Source: an uncultured Bacilli bacterium (lineage in GTDB: Bacteria; Bacillota_I; Bacilli_A; RF39; UBA660). Taken from it: a stretch of DNA of 32,467 bases. Shown one piece after another: positions 16,485 through 26,701 of this stretch (positions are counted from its first letter, which is position 1; each line of letters opens with the position of its first letter). A model generated the notes under the pieces. That model did not search any database. It worked only from the letters and a program-made list of their open reading frames with translations, and was not told the DNA's origin. The DNA is taken from positions 1-32,467 of the forward strand of contig CANPVK010000006.1 of assembly GCA_947581715.1 (NCBI GenBank), written 5' to 3'. A program made the translations under genes and the position numbers.

Positions 16485-18974
16485 CTACTTTCCACAACAG
16501 TTTTTATACTTTTTACCACTGCCACAAGGGCATAGTTCATTTCTTCCTACTTTTGTAGATTTCTTTGGTGTTTTCTTCAAACTTTCATCACTATCATTCG
16601 TTATTTTCTTTTTAGATACTTCTTTTCTTTCAATATTATGTCTAATTTCAGAACGAACTAACATAATCGTAATATCTCTATCAATATTTTGCATCATTTT
16701 ATCAAATAAATCGAATCCTTCCATCGTATAAGCACGAAGTGGATCTTCTTGTGCATAACCTCTTAAATAAATTCCTTCTCTTAAATGCGATAAAGTATTG
16801 ATATGTTCTGTCCAATGATGATCAATAATATTTAAAGATATTGCCTTTTCAAACTCATCTTGAATTTCTTGTGGTACTTCTTTTAATTTTGCTTCATATT
16901 CTTTGACTAACTTTTCTGTAATAATAGTAATAATTTCATCTGGTGTTTTATTATCGATTTCTTCTTTTTTCATATCCTTCTTTAAGAAGTTTTCATTTGT
17001 AAATTCTACAATATCTTTGATATCATCGTTTGTTAATCTACCTTCTGGATAAATATGGGAATTTACTAAATCTGAAATATGATTACGAAAAGTTTCTAAT
17101 ACCGTATTATGAATTGATTCTCCATCTAGAATTTCATTTCTTCTACCATACATAATTTCTCTTTGATTATTCATTACATCATCATATTGTAGTAACTGTT
17201 TTCTAATATCAAAGTTATTTCCTTCTACTCTAGCTTGTGCAGAGGATAAGGCTTTTGTGAAGGTTTTACTTTTAATTGCTTGATCTTCACTAAATCCTAA
17301 ATTTTGCATCATAACTTTAATTCTATCCGTTCCAAAACGGACCATCAATTCATCTTCCATGGATACATAGAATTGAGTAAATCCTGGGTCTCCCTGACGT
17401 CCAGAACGTCCTCTTAACTGATTATCAATACGGCGAGATTCATGTCTTTCTGTACCAATTACACACAAGCCACCTAATTCTCGAATTTCATCACTTAATT
17501 TAATATCCGTTCCACGTCCAGCCATATTAGTAGCAATCGTAACAGACTTTCCTAATCCGATTTTGGAAATAATTTCTGCTTCACGGGCATGATTTTTTGC
17601 ATTTAATACTTCATGTGGAATATGTTTTTGTTTTAATAAACTACTAATTAGTTCACTTGTTTCAATCGCAATGGTTCCTACTAAAACCGGTTGTCCTTGT
17701 TTATATCTTGTTTCAATTTCGTTCACAATCGCACGATATTTTCCTGCTTTGGTAGCATACATTAAATCTGGATTATCAATACGGATGACAGGTTTATTGG
17801 TTGGAATTTCAATTACATACATATTATAAATATTTCTAAATTCTTCTTCTTCTGTTTTAGCAGTACCAGTCATTCCAGATAATTTTTTATACATTCTAAA
17901 TAAATTCTGGAAAGTGATGGTTGCTAGCGTTTTTGTTTCTTGTTGAATTTCCACTCCTTCTTTTGCTTCAATTGCTTGATGTAATCCATCGCTATAAGCA
18001 CGACCATGCATTAAACGTCCAGTAAATTGATCTACAATTACTACTTTTCCATCTTGTACAACATAATCTACATCATTTTTCATAGAATAATTAGCACGTA
18101 ATGCTTGATTGATATAGTGCACTAATTCTGTATTTCCTACATCATACAAATTATCTAATCCAAACCTTTTTTCTGCTTTTTGTACTCCTTCTTCTGATAA
18201 AGAGACATTTTTGGTTTTTTCATCATAAATATATTCTTCTTTGGTTAATGATTTGGCAAATCTATCTGCATCTATATAAAGATTAGCACTCTTCATTTCT
18301 CCACCAGAAATAATTAATGGAGTACGTGCTTCATCAATTAAAACAGAATCCACTTCATCGATAATAGCGAAATTCAAACCTCTTTGTACACGATCTTCTT
18401 TACGAATCACCATGTTATCTCTTAAATAGTCAAAGCCAATTTCATTATTGGTTGAATATAAAATATCACAAGCATACTGTTGTTGCTTTTCTTGTGGAGT
18501 CATATCTCTTAAGTTAATTCCTACTGTTAATCCTAAAAATTCATGAATTTTTCCCATCCAATGAGCATCACGATCTGCTAAATATTCATTTACTGTAATG
18601 ATATGTACTCCTTGTCCTGTTAAAGCATTTAAGTATGCAGGTAGTACTGAGGTTAGGGTTTTTCCTTCTCCTGTTTTCATTTCTGCAATATTACCAAAAT
18701 GAATTGCTAAAGCACCTAGTAGCTGTACATAATAAGGTTTTTCACCAATTACTCTAAAACAAGCTTCTCTAGCAACAGCAAAAGCTTCTACAACTAAGTC
18801 ATCTACCGTTTCTTTATTTCCTAATCTTTCCTTAAATTCTTCCGTTTTCTTTTTTAATTCTTGATCGGATAATTTTTGCATACTTTCATCTAAAGCATCT
18901 ATTTCATCCGCTAATTTTTGAAATCTTTTTAATTCTTTATATTCATGATCAAATAACTTTCTTAATAATTCCAT
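16485..18974 (-). CDS. secA: Preprotein translocase ATPase SecA
   Basis: AEMKTGEGKTLTSVLPAYLNALTG, IDEVDSVLIDEARTPLIISG, ATNMAGRGTDIKL, C-terminal CPCGSGKKYKNCCGK. Confidence 0.99.
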   Translation of the reverse strand: MELLRKLFDHEYKELKRFQKLADEIDALDESMQKLSDQELKKKTEEFKERLGNKETVDDLVVEAFAVAREACFRVIGEKPYYVQLLGALAIHFGNIAEMKTGEGKTLTSVLPAYLNALTGQGVHIITVNEYLADRDAHWMGKIHEFLGLTVGINLRDMTPQEKQQQYACDILYSTNNEIGFDYLRDNMVIRKEDRVQRGLNFAIIDEVDSVLIDEARTPLIISGGEMKSANLYIDADRFAKSLTKEEYIYDEKTKNVSLSEEGVQKAEKRFGLDNLYDVGNTELVHYINQALRANYSMKNDVDYVVQDGKVVIVDQFTGRLMHGRAYSDGLHQAIEAKEGVEIQQETKTLATITFQNLFRMYKKLSGMTGTAKTEEEEFRNIYNMYVIEIPTNKPVIRIDNPDLMYATKAGKYRAIVNEIETRYKQGQPVLVGTIAIETSELISSLLKQKHIPHEVLNAKNHAREAEIISKIGLGKSVTIATNMAGRGTDIKLSDEIRELGGLCVIGTERHESRRIDNQLRGRSGRQGDPGFTQFYVSMEDELMVRFGTDRIKVMMQNLGFSEDQAIKSKTFTKALSSAQARVEGNNFDIRKQLLQYDDVMNNQREIMYGRRNEILDGESIHNTVLETFRNHISDLVNSHIYPEGRLTNDDIKDIVEFTNENFLKKDMKKEEIDNKTPDEIITIITEKLVKEYEAKLKEVPQEIQDEFEKAISLNIIDHHWTEHINTLSHLREGIYLRGYAQEDPLRAYTMEGFDLFDKMMQNIDRDITIMLVRSEIRHNIERKEVSKKKITNDSDESLKKTPKKSTKVGRNELCPCGSGKKYKNCCGK

Positions 18975-19068
18975 ATAATCATCTCCTGTACTGTTATTTT
19001 AACAAAAATTTATTGAGAATAAAAGTTTTTGTCTTTATTTTTAGAAAGAAAAAAACTTCGGTGACTAT

Positions 19069-19941
19069 TTAAGATAAAAATCTCTGTTTTTTTAATTTTT
19101 GCTTTACTGTTTCTTGATAAAGAGAATAATAGTCATAATCTTTCTGATTAATTGGTAAATGTGTTTCTAATTCTACTTGTTCTAATAATCCTCTTATATC
19201 CATATTCATAAACAGATTTAAATTTTCTTGAAAAATATTATCCTTTCTAATATATTCTTTTTCTTCTTCGGTTACAGATAACAGTCCTTTAATCCTGTAA
19301 TTTAATTGAATCTCCTCTTCTATGATATCTAAATCATCACAATCTTCTCTATCTTCTAAAATTGATAATTTCCATTCTTGTTCATAATTTTTAATTTGTG
19401 ATATTTCTAATACTTCCATATTCTTTTTTATCACAATATCTTGCATTTTACGATTTTGTTCATTTGTAATGATATCTCTTATTATTAAAGTTTTTAACTG
19501 ATTTGGTAATAAAAAATCGTTATATTCTTCTTCTATTGCCCTAATAAAAGAAAGATTTCTAATATTATATAGAGCAGTTATCATAAGATCATTTTCTAAA
19601 AGCATTTTTTCTATTGTTTGATAGGTATATTGTTTTTGTTCTTCTTTAACTGATAAAAGTCCTTGTATTTTTTCTCCTTGAAAAGATACTTCAGCTAATT
19701 TATTATGAACCGAAGGTAGATGAAAAAATTCTGTTATTTTTTCCCCTAATAAGTCATTTATAAGATCAGTATAATTTTTCATTGGTTTAAAATATTGAAA
19801 GCGATCACTTTTAATCCAAAATCCATCTAAGAATGGATTTAATTTATTCCATCCTGTCATAAAAATTGATTGTGTTCCCATTTCTAAAATATCTTCTATC
19901 TTTCCTAAATAAATTATATCATTACCATTATTTAAACCCAT
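19069..19941 (-). CDS. Hypothetical protein, weakly HipA-like
   Basis: YTDLINDLLGEKITEFFHLPSVHNKLAEVSFQGEKIQGLLS is reminiscent of HipA-like folds; otherwise unassigned. Confidence 0.4.
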   Translation of the reverse strand: MGLNNGNDIIYLGKIEDILEMGTQSIFMTGWNKLNPFLDGFWIKSDRFQYFKPMKNYTDLINDLLGEKITEFFHLPSVHNKLAEVSFQGEKIQGLLSVKEEQKQYTYQTIEKMLLENDLMITALYNIRNLSFIRAIEEEYNDFLLPNQLKTLIIRDIITNEQNRKMQDIVIKKNMEVLEISQIKNYEQEWKLSILEDREDCDDLDIIEEEIQLNYRIKGLLSVTEEEKEYIRKDNIFQENLNLFMNMDIRGLLEQVELETHLPINQKDYDYYSLYQETVKQKLKKQRFLS

Positions 19942-20001
19942 ATTTATACTCCTTTTGATAACTTGTATCTTAAACTACTTTTTACTTTCTGTCAATGAAA
20001 A

Positions 20002-20019
20002 AGAAGCTATTCTGCTTCT
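20002..20019 (-). terminator. Terminator overlapping hpf 3' end
   Basis: AGAAGC agaata GCTTCT followed by TTTTT on minus strand. Confidence 0.65.
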
Positions 20020-20540
20020 ATCATTCCATAATTTCCATCTTTTCTTTTATAAACTAGGGCAACTTTATCTTTTTCACTATCTTTATACAAATAAAATTGA
20101 TGTCCTAATAACTCCATTTGTAAGATTGCTTCTTCTTCACTCATTGGTTTTACTTCTATTTTTTTTCTTTTTACTATTTTTTGTTCTTCCTCTTCTATAT
20201 CGCTATCATCTATAAAGTTAAAAGAAAAATCTTTTCCTTCTTTATTTTTCTTTGCTTGAATTCTAGTTTTATTTTTTCTGATTTGTCTTTCTAACTTGTC
20301 TACTACAACATCAATTGCTGCATAAAAATCTTCTTGCTCTTCCTCTCCTCTCAACATAACATTCTTTAGGGGTATTGTGACTTCTACTTTATGTAAATGT
20401 CCATGAATCTTCACTACTACAGTAGCACTAGCATTTTCACCGTTTTCTAAATATTTTTCTAACTTCCTTATTTTTTCTTCTGCATAAGATTGCATGGCGT
20501 CTGTAACTTCTATTTTACATCCTCTGATAATGATATTCAT
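20007..20540 (-). CDS. hpf: Long-form ribosome hibernation promoting factor
   Basis: MNIIIRGCKIEVTDAMQSYAEEKIRKLEKYLENG...; C-terminal PMSEEEAILQMELLGHQFYLYKDSEKDKVALVYKRKDGNYGMIE. Confidence 0.95.
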   Translation of the reverse strand: MNIIIRGCKIEVTDAMQSYAEEKIRKLEKYLENGENASATVVVKIHGHLHKVEVTIPLKNVMLRGEEEQEDFYAAIDVVVDKLERQIRKNKTRIQAKKNKEGKDFSFNFIDDSDIEEEEQKIVKRKKIEVKPMSEEEAILQMELLGHQFYLYKDSEKDKVALVYKRKDGNYGMIEAE

Positions 20541-20615
20541 CTATTATCCCTCCTTAAGTTAATATTATCATAATTTAGAAAGAAAGGAAAGAAATCTTTT
20601 GAAGAAAAAAACTAT

Positions 20616-20834
20616 CTATTCGATAGTTTGCATTTCATCTACTATTTTTATATTTACGGCTTGATTCCCTTTTTTGGTTTTTATCATATCGAATTCAACT
20701 AATTGTCCATCTTTTAATGTTTTATAACCATTCTTATCAATATTAGAATAGTGAATAAAAATATCTTCTTCTCCTTCACGTTCAATAAAACCAAAACCTT
20801 TTGCATTATTAAACCATTTTACTTTCGCAATCAT
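20616..20834 (-). CDS. Cold-shock protein
   Basis: KVKWFNNAKGFGFIEREGEEDIFIHYSNI CSD signature. Confidence 0.95.
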   Translation of the reverse strand: MIAKVKWFNNAKGFGFIEREGEEDIFIHYSNIDKNGYKTLKDGQLVEFDMIKTKKGNQAVNIKIVDEMQTIE

Positions 20835-20978
20835 GATCTCACCTGCCTTTTTTGAAAATACATTTTTATCGTATCATAATTGCTTATTTGGGAATTATTT
20901 CGTTATTATTTTGTTATTTTTTGATGTTTTTTTGTTATTTGTTTACTCTTATTTAACCTTTTAAACAGAAAAAAGCTA

Positions 20979-21197
20979 CTATTTAGTAGCTGATAATTCT
21001 TTTGAAACAACGACATCTAAAGCTTGAAAGCCTTTTCCTGTCTCAAGTAATTTAAATTCAACGATTTGCCCTTCTTCTAATGTCTTGTATCCTTCTTGTC
21101 TAATAGCTGAATAGTGAACAAAAATATCTTCTTTATCGGTGTATTCAATAAATCCATATCCCTTTTCATTGTTGAACCATTTTACTCTACCTTTCAC
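20979..21197 (-). CDS. Cold-shock protein
   Basis: [32 protein letters not shown] signature. Confidence 0.95.
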   Translation of the reverse strand: MKGRVKWFNNEKGYGFIEYTDKEDIFVHYSAIRQEGYKTLEEGQIVEFKLLETGKGFQALDVVVSKELSATK

Positions 21198-21461
21198 ACT
21201 GCCACCTCACCTTCTGAAAATCTTTTTACTGCTTACTGCTAGTGTGATATCACCATATGCGCACATTTATCTTACCATTTTTCTATTATTTTTCTTTATA
21301 TTTTTTATTAATAGCTATATTTAGATTATTTTTTTGCATTTTGTTTATTATTAGTTAACAGTTTTTCTAAAATTTTATTATTTTTAACTTCTCATCTTTC
21401 TTTTAAATTTCTATTTTTTATTCGTGATATATTTGAATATGAAGATTAGGAGAAAATAAGA

Positions 21462-22067
21462 ATGAAAAAGTTTATTATTGATAAGTCCTTAGAGACTGTC
21501 TCTTCTATTTATCCTGAATATGATGAAGTAAAATTAAGTGAAATAAGATATGGATTAGAAGCAATTTACTTATCCCTTACAAAAGTTATAGTTATTTTAT
21601 CGATTACTTTGTTATTAGGTATCTTTAAGGAAGCCATTCTTTTATTGCTATTATTTAATGGTCTTAGAATCACTGCTTTTGGAATTCATGCTAGTAAAAG
21701 TTGGATGTGTTGGTTATCTTCTAGTATTCTATTTATTGGATTTCCATATTTATGTATCTATTTGCAAATACCATTATATGTTCATTATGTTATTATTATT
21801 TTTTCTATCTTATGTTTTTTTCTATATGCGCCAGCTGATACCAAAAAAAGACCTTTAGTTAGGAAAAATAGAAGAACAAAATTTAAAATATTAACTTTGA
21901 TAATCTCTTTTATATATATTATGATATTTTTTCATACTAAAAGTATGCTACTTCAAAATATGATTACTTGTAGTATGCTCATTGAATCTGTACTAATACA
22001 TCCTTTTACTTATAGGATATTTCATTTACCATATAAAAACTATGAAAGGTATGTATTTAGTAAATAA
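21462..22067 (+). CDS. agrB: AgrB-family peptide-processing membrane protease
   Basis: GIHASKSWMCW (conserved His and Cys), YAPADTKKRPL, multi-TM, 201 aa. Confidence 0.92.
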   Translation: MKKFIIDKSLETVSSIYPEYDEVKLSEIRYGLEAIYLSLTKVIVILSITLLLGIFKEAILLLLLFNGLRITAFGIHASKSWMCWLSSSILFIGFPYLCIYLQIPLYVHYVIIIFSILCFFLYAPADTKKRPLVRKNRRTKFKILTLIISFIYIMIFFHTKSMLLQNMITCSMLIESVLIHPFTYRIFHLPYKNYERYVFSK

Positions 22068-22087
22068 ATATAGAAAGGAGAAAAATA

Positions 22088-22213
22088 ATGAAAAAATTAT
22101 TTGCTATGCTTCTTTCAGGTGTAGGAATTTTAGCTGCTTCTGCTGCTTCTACTGCATGTGTTGTATTTGTCCTTGATGAACCTGAAATGCCAAAAGAATT
22201 GATTGAAAGATAA
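22088..22213 (+). CDS. agrD: AgrD-type autoinducing peptide precursor (41 aa)
   Basis: MKKLFAMLLSGVGILAASAASTACVVFVLDEPEMPKELIER; amphipathic leader, core Cys, conserved C-terminal DEPEMPKEL; 20 nt after agrB; not in ORF track. Confidence 0.92.
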   Translation: MKKLFAMLLSGVGILAASAASTACVVFVLDEPEMPKELIER

Positions 22214-22251
22214 ATTTTAGCATTGATTAGTTACAAGTAACATTAATTTAG

Positions 22252-22290
22252 AACCTTGATTCGATTTTATGTCGATTTAAGGTTTTTTAT
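22252..22290 (+). terminator. agrBD terminator
   Basis: AACCTTgattCGA ... TCGatttaAGGTT stem followed by T-run. Confidence 0.75.
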
Positions 22291-22440
22291 TTTTAAAATA
22301 AGAAATAGGAAAAATTTTAAATAATAACAATTATTCAACATTTTTCCTAAATACTTCATCATTTAATTCTAAAATTTTTATTATATTATTTTCTTTTTGC
22401 CAATCGTTTTCTTAGCCATGCAATTTCTTCCTTTAAGTTT

Positions 22441-23769
22441 TTATTTATTTATACTATTAATATCAATGTATAGTTCTTGTACAAAATAATTTTGAAACAA
22501 CTTCTTATTTTGTTTAAAAATAGATTCTTCTTCTAATATTCTTTTCACAATATGTAATCCTACTCCATGATTTTTCCCTTTTGTAGTATAACCATATTCA
22601 TCTAATTTTTCTAAATTAATTTTTCCATGATATGTATTTGCTAATATAAATACCATGTTTTTCTTTTCTTTATAAATTTCTAAACTAATTTCTTTTTTAC
22701 TGCTTTTACTTGCTGATTGAATCGCATTATCCATAAAAATACCAATAATACTATATAAATTGTCTTTCTGCTTGGTTGTTAATTTATTTAATTTAATTTT
22801 AGCTATTTCTTTACTAACAGAAATATTTATCTCAATTTTTTGCGTTTTCATTTCTATTAATTTATAATTTATTAAGCCTTTTAAACCTGGTAAAGAAAGA
22901 TAATTTAATTCTCCTATCCAAGAATATTTTAAATCTTTTCTTTTTTCTATAAGATTATCTACATAATCCTTTAATTCTTTATTTTTATCTTTATTATCTA
23001 GCATGCTTCTAATTACTAGAAGTTGATTTTTATTTTCATGAGTTACAACTCTATATTCTTCTAACACTTTATTTGTAATATTTGAATATTCTACTAATTT
23101 TTGATACATTGAAACTGTTTTTTCAATCTCAGTATTTTGTTTTATTAACATAATTCCAATTACACAAAACAATAATAAAATTAGCATAGTTACTATAAAT
23201 TCAATATTAAAATTCCATTTTGAAATAGGGATTTTAAATCCTAATAAAGAAACTGCTAATAGAATTATTAATATAATGATCAAATATTTTGCTTTTTTAA
23301 AATTGCTGTTTTTTACAAAATCATGCAATTTTCTTCTATTAAAAAAAGAAATAATGTATGCTAGAGAAGAAATTAGTATATTTATTAGTATTGTATTTTT
23401 TAAAATAGAGATGGACCCATAATTATTAATTTTTAATATTAAACTTATTATAATTGCTATTAATGCTTCTGAAATAAACACAGTTATATACAGTATTAAA
23501 CTAGCTACTAATATCTGAGATAATGTTTTATTAAATACTATTTTGTAAAAACAGCAAAACATCATATAAGATAAAAATACTTTTTCTACCCCATTTACTA
23601 ATTGTGATTCTCTCATATTTAATATAGCAAGTAATATAGAAAATATTACAATTGTTATTATGATTTTCCATACGATTTCTTTTTTATCTTCATTAAATAA
23701 AATTTTTCCTATTGAATAAAAAGCAATCCACATGATAATACAATCAATAAATAATTCTAAAAATTTCAT
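22441..23769 (-). CDS. agrC: AgrC-like sensor histidine kinase (GHKL/HPK10 type)
   Basis: Six-TM-like N-terminus, EYRVVTHENKNQLLVIRSML, IGIFMDNAIQSA, HGVGLHIVKRIL. Confidence 0.9.
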   Translation of the reverse strand: MKFLELFIDCIIMWIAFYSIGKILFNEDKKEIVWKIIITIVIFSILLAILNMRESQLVNGVEKVFLSYMMFCCFYKIVFNKTLSQILVASLILYITVFISEALIAIIISLILKINNYGSISILKNTILINILISSLAYIISFFNRRKLHDFVKNSNFKKAKYLIIILIILLAVSLLGFKIPISKWNFNIEFIVTMLILLLFCVIGIMLIKQNTEIEKTVSMYQKLVEYSNITNKVLEEYRVVTHENKNQLLVIRSMLDNKDKNKELKDYVDNLIEKRKDLKYSWIGELNYLSLPGLKGLINYKLIEMKTQKIEINISVSKEIAKIKLNKLTTKQKDNLYSIIGIFMDNAIQSASKSSKKEISLEIYKEKKNMVFILANTYHGKINLEKLDEYGYTTKGKNHGVGLHIVKRILEEESIFKQNKKLFQNYFVQELYIDINSINK

Positions 23770-24518
23770 CGTTGTTCCTCCTTTATTTTTTTCGGAGTTT
23801 TACCTAATCTCTTTTTTAATTCATTCTTTTTATCTCTTGATAAAAGTGCTATTTCTTCTTTTCCAAAATGAACTATGCAAGCTTTCAATTCTACTGATGT
23901 TATTTTATCAATATTAGCTATATAACTTCTATGTATCCTTAAAAATCTTTCATCCTCTATTAACTCTTTCTCAATGACACCGATTGATTTTTTGATTGGT
24001 ATTCTTTCTGATTGTGTTACTACCGTTGAATAAACATCATCTACATTTTTTTCAATAAATAAAATATCATCATATGGTATTTGAACCAGTTCTCCATTAT
24101 ATTGAAAATTTAATGATTGATGTGTTTCAATAATATTTAATGATAATTTTAAAGTTTCCTTTAAACTTTCTTCACAATTATAATATTTAGAAATAAAATC
24201 TAACATTAACATTTTACTTGTAAAAGTTGTGCTTTTTAAGTGATCATGGGTAGTTACTACAATCATAGGACTTAGCCAATCTCCTGTATTTCTAATTTCT
24301 CTAGCTAAATCTAATCCTGATTTTCCAGGAACTTCAATATCTAAAATATAAATTTTTTTACCAACTAAATTTTTCAATTTTAGAATTGTATCTTTTTCAT
24401 ATTTTTCTATTTCCACAATACGATAGGCAAGTTTCATCCCACCAATTATTTTTAAAATAATAGAAATATATTTTTCTCTATACTTTTTTTCATCTTCGTA
24501 AACAATAAAGTTAATCAT
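23766..24518 (-). CDS. agrA: AgrA-like LytTR response regulator
   Basis: Receiver YILDIEVPGKSGLDLAREIR; LytTR FLRIHRSYIANIDKI; overlaps agrC start by 4 nt. Confidence 0.92.
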   Translation of the reverse strand: MINFIVYEDEKKYREKYISIILKIIGGMKLAYRIVEIEKYEKDTILKLKNLVGKKIYILDIEVPGKSGLDLAREIRNTGDWLSPMIVVTTHDHLKSTTFTSKMLMLDFISKYYNCEESLKETLKLSLNIIETHQSLNFQYNGELVQIPYDDILFIEKNVDDVYSTVVTQSERIPIKKSIGVIEKELIEDERFLRIHRSYIANIDKITSVELKACIVHFGKEEIALLSRDKKNELKKRLGKTPKKIKEEQR

Positions 24519-24548
24519 TTTACTCCTCCCGTTACGAAAAAATTAGTC

Positions 24549-25643
24549 CTACTGCTTCTTCTTTTTTCTTTTTAATTTTTCTTTCAATTCTTTTAAATTT
24601 GGTGGTTTTTTTTCTGTGATAATGTTTGTATAGCAAACAAACCAAATTATAATAATGGATAAAATAATATAAATAATAGTTGCGGCTTTAGGGTCTTTTA
24701 GCACATAGAAGATAGAAGTTAAGGCAAACAAAATATTAATTCCATAAATAATTAATACGGTTGTACGGTGAGAAAATCGCATTCCTAATAATTGATGATG
24801 AATATGGCATCGATCCGCACTGAAAATTGGTTGATGCTTTAATAATCTTCTGATAATAGCAAATAGAGTATCTAAAATTGGTAATCCTAATATTGCGATA
24901 GGAACGAATAAAGAAGTAAGAGCAGTTCCTTTAAATCCTAATAGACAAATAATAGAAATCATAAATCCCATAAACATGCTACATTGACCAGCAAATATTT
25001 TGGCTGGATAAAAATTATGTACTAAAAATCCTAATGTTGCACCTAACATTAATAAAGTTAAAGTCATTTCCAAAGTTCCAAGTCTTCCTTGATAAAAACA
25101 AATAATAGCAGTTGTGATATAGAAAATCGAAGTAACTCCTCCACTTAATCCATCTAGGCCATCTGTAAAATTAATAATATTAATACAAGCTACAATAAAA
25201 AACATGGTAATTAATTCTGAAAACATACCAAATTCTATGTGTAAACCAAAAGCTGTAATATCCGTTAAAACAATTTTTCCATAAAATACTATGACTCCCG
25301 CTGCTGCTAATTGCGCAACTAATTGACGAGAAGCCCTTAAATCATTAATATCATCAATCATTCCTGTTAGAATAATAATAAAACTTCCAATTAAGATAGC
25401 ATTCATTTTCATACTATGTTGTCCAAATAACATATAACCAAAAAGGAAAGCAAAAAAGATTCCAACTCCTCCTAATTTTGGAATAGGAGTTTTATGAATA
25501 TGTCTATTTCCTTCCGAATTTCTTGGAATATCGATTGCTCCAATATGGTGGGCTAATCTTTTCATTACTGGCATGATAAGAAAACTAAAAATAAATGTAA
25601 CTATAATGATTTTTAAAGAATTTCCTATATCGCTATTTAGCAT
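24549..25643 (-). CDS. Undecaprenyl-phosphate N-acetylglucosaminyl-1-phosphate transferase family (TagO/WecA-like)
   Basis: IHKTPIPKLGGVGIFFAF, GMIDDINDLRASRQL, INIINFTDGLDGLSGG, DRCHIHHQLL. Confidence 0.92.
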   Translation of the reverse strand: MLNSDIGNSLKIIIVTFIFSFLIMPVMKRLAHHIGAIDIPRNSEGNRHIHKTPIPKLGGVGIFFAFLFGYMLFGQHSMKMNAILIGSFIIILTGMIDDINDLRASRQLVAQLAAAGVIVFYGKIVLTDITAFGLHIEFGMFSELITMFFIVACINIINFTDGLDGLSGGVTSIFYITTAIICFYQGRLGTLEMTLTLLMLGATLGFLVHNFYPAKIFAGQCSMFMGFMISIICLLGFKGTALTSLFVPIAILGLPILDTLFAIIRRLLKHQPIFSADRCHIHHQLLGMRFSHRTTVLIIYGINILFALTSIFYVLKDPKAATIIYIILSIIIIWFVCYTNIITEKKPPNLKELKEKLKRKKKKQ

Positions 25644-25696
25644 ACTATCACCTACTATTTCTATTATATCATATTTTTGTTTGATACAATAAAAAA

Positions 25697-25715
25697 AGAC
25701 CTTATAATACGGTCT
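25697..25715 (-). terminator. mbl terminator
   Basis: AGACC gtattataa GGTCT followed by TTTTTTT on minus strand, overlapping the stop codon. Confidence 0.75.
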
Positions 25716-26697
25716 AATTATCGATTAAATATAAGTGTTCTAGAAGAATTCCTGTACCCTCTGCTACATTCGTTAATGGATTATCTGAAATAAAAACTGG
25801 AACCTTTAATTCTTTTCTTAACTTTTCTACTAATCCATCTATTAAAGAGCCTCCACCTGTTAAAACAATTCCTTTTTCCGAAATATCTGCTGCTAATTCT
25901 GGTGGTGTTTTTTCTAATACTGATTTTACAGAGTCTATCACTTTCTTGATATCTTCTCTTAAGGCTTCTTCTATGTCTTCACTAGTTACAGTAATTGTTT
26001 CTGGTAATCCTGTAGTAGAACTTCTTCCAGTAATTTCTAATGAAGATTTTTTCTTATTTTTTACTACTGTTCCAATAGTGGTTTTCATATCTTCTGCTGT
26101 TTTCTCTCCAATTAATAATTTATATTTATTTTTGATATATGCGATAATGTCTTCATCAAAAGCATTTCCAGCAATTCGAATTGAATCACTTGTTACTATT
26201 CCTCCTAAAGATAAAACAGCTATATCTGTTGTTCCTCCTCCAATGTCAATTACCATACTTCCGGAAGGCTTCGCAATATCAATTCCAGCACCAACAGCAG
26301 CTACTTTTGGTTCTTCTTCTAAAAATACCTTTCTGGCTCCCATTCTTTCTGCTATTTCTTTAATTGCATTTTTTTCTACTCCCGTAATATTAGAAGGGCA
26401 GCAAATTAAAATACGTGGTTTGGATAAACTTTTTCTTCCTAGTGCTTTTTTCATAAATAAATTTAACATTTCTTCGGTTGTTTCAAAATCTGCTATTACA
26501 CCATCTTTCATTGGTTTTATAGCTTTTACTTTTCCAGGTGTTCTTCCTAACATTTCTTTTGCTTCTCTTCCTACTGCTAATACTTTTTTGGTATTTGTAT
26601 CAATACTTACTACACTAGGTTCATTTAATACAATTCCTTTTCCTTTTACATAAATTAAAATATTTGTGGTTCCTAAATCGATTCCAATATCCCGCAT
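25714..26697 (-). CDS. mbl: MreB/Mbl actin-like protein
   Basis: IGIDLGTTNILIYVKGKGIVLNEPSVVSI; Mbl assigned from position directly after spoIIID. Confidence 0.9.
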   Translation of the reverse strand: MRDIGIDLGTTNILIYVKGKGIVLNEPSVVSIDTNTKKVLAVGREAKEMLGRTPGKVKAIKPMKDGVIADFETTEEMLNLFMKKALGRKSLSKPRILICCPSNITGVEKNAIKEIAERMGARKVFLEEEPKVAAVGAGIDIAKPSGSMVIDIGGGTTDIAVLSLGGIVTSDSIRIAGNAFDEDIIAYIKNKYKLLIGEKTAEDMKTTIGTVVKNKKKSSLEITGRSSTTGLPETITVTSEDIEEALREDIKKVIDSVKSVLEKTPPELAADISEKGIVLTGGGSLIDGLVEKLRKELKVPVFISDNPLTNVAEGTGILLEHLYLIDN

Positions 26698-26701
26698 TTT
26701 A

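Noticed and set aside
20616-21197. Tandem cold-shock genes as something unusual
   Set aside because: Two csp paralogues in tandem, each with its own terminator, are ordinary.
25946-26653. 235-aa + strand ORF antisense to mbl
   Set aside because: Mirror ORF of a conserved gene with no recognisable domain; AT-rich antisense artefact.
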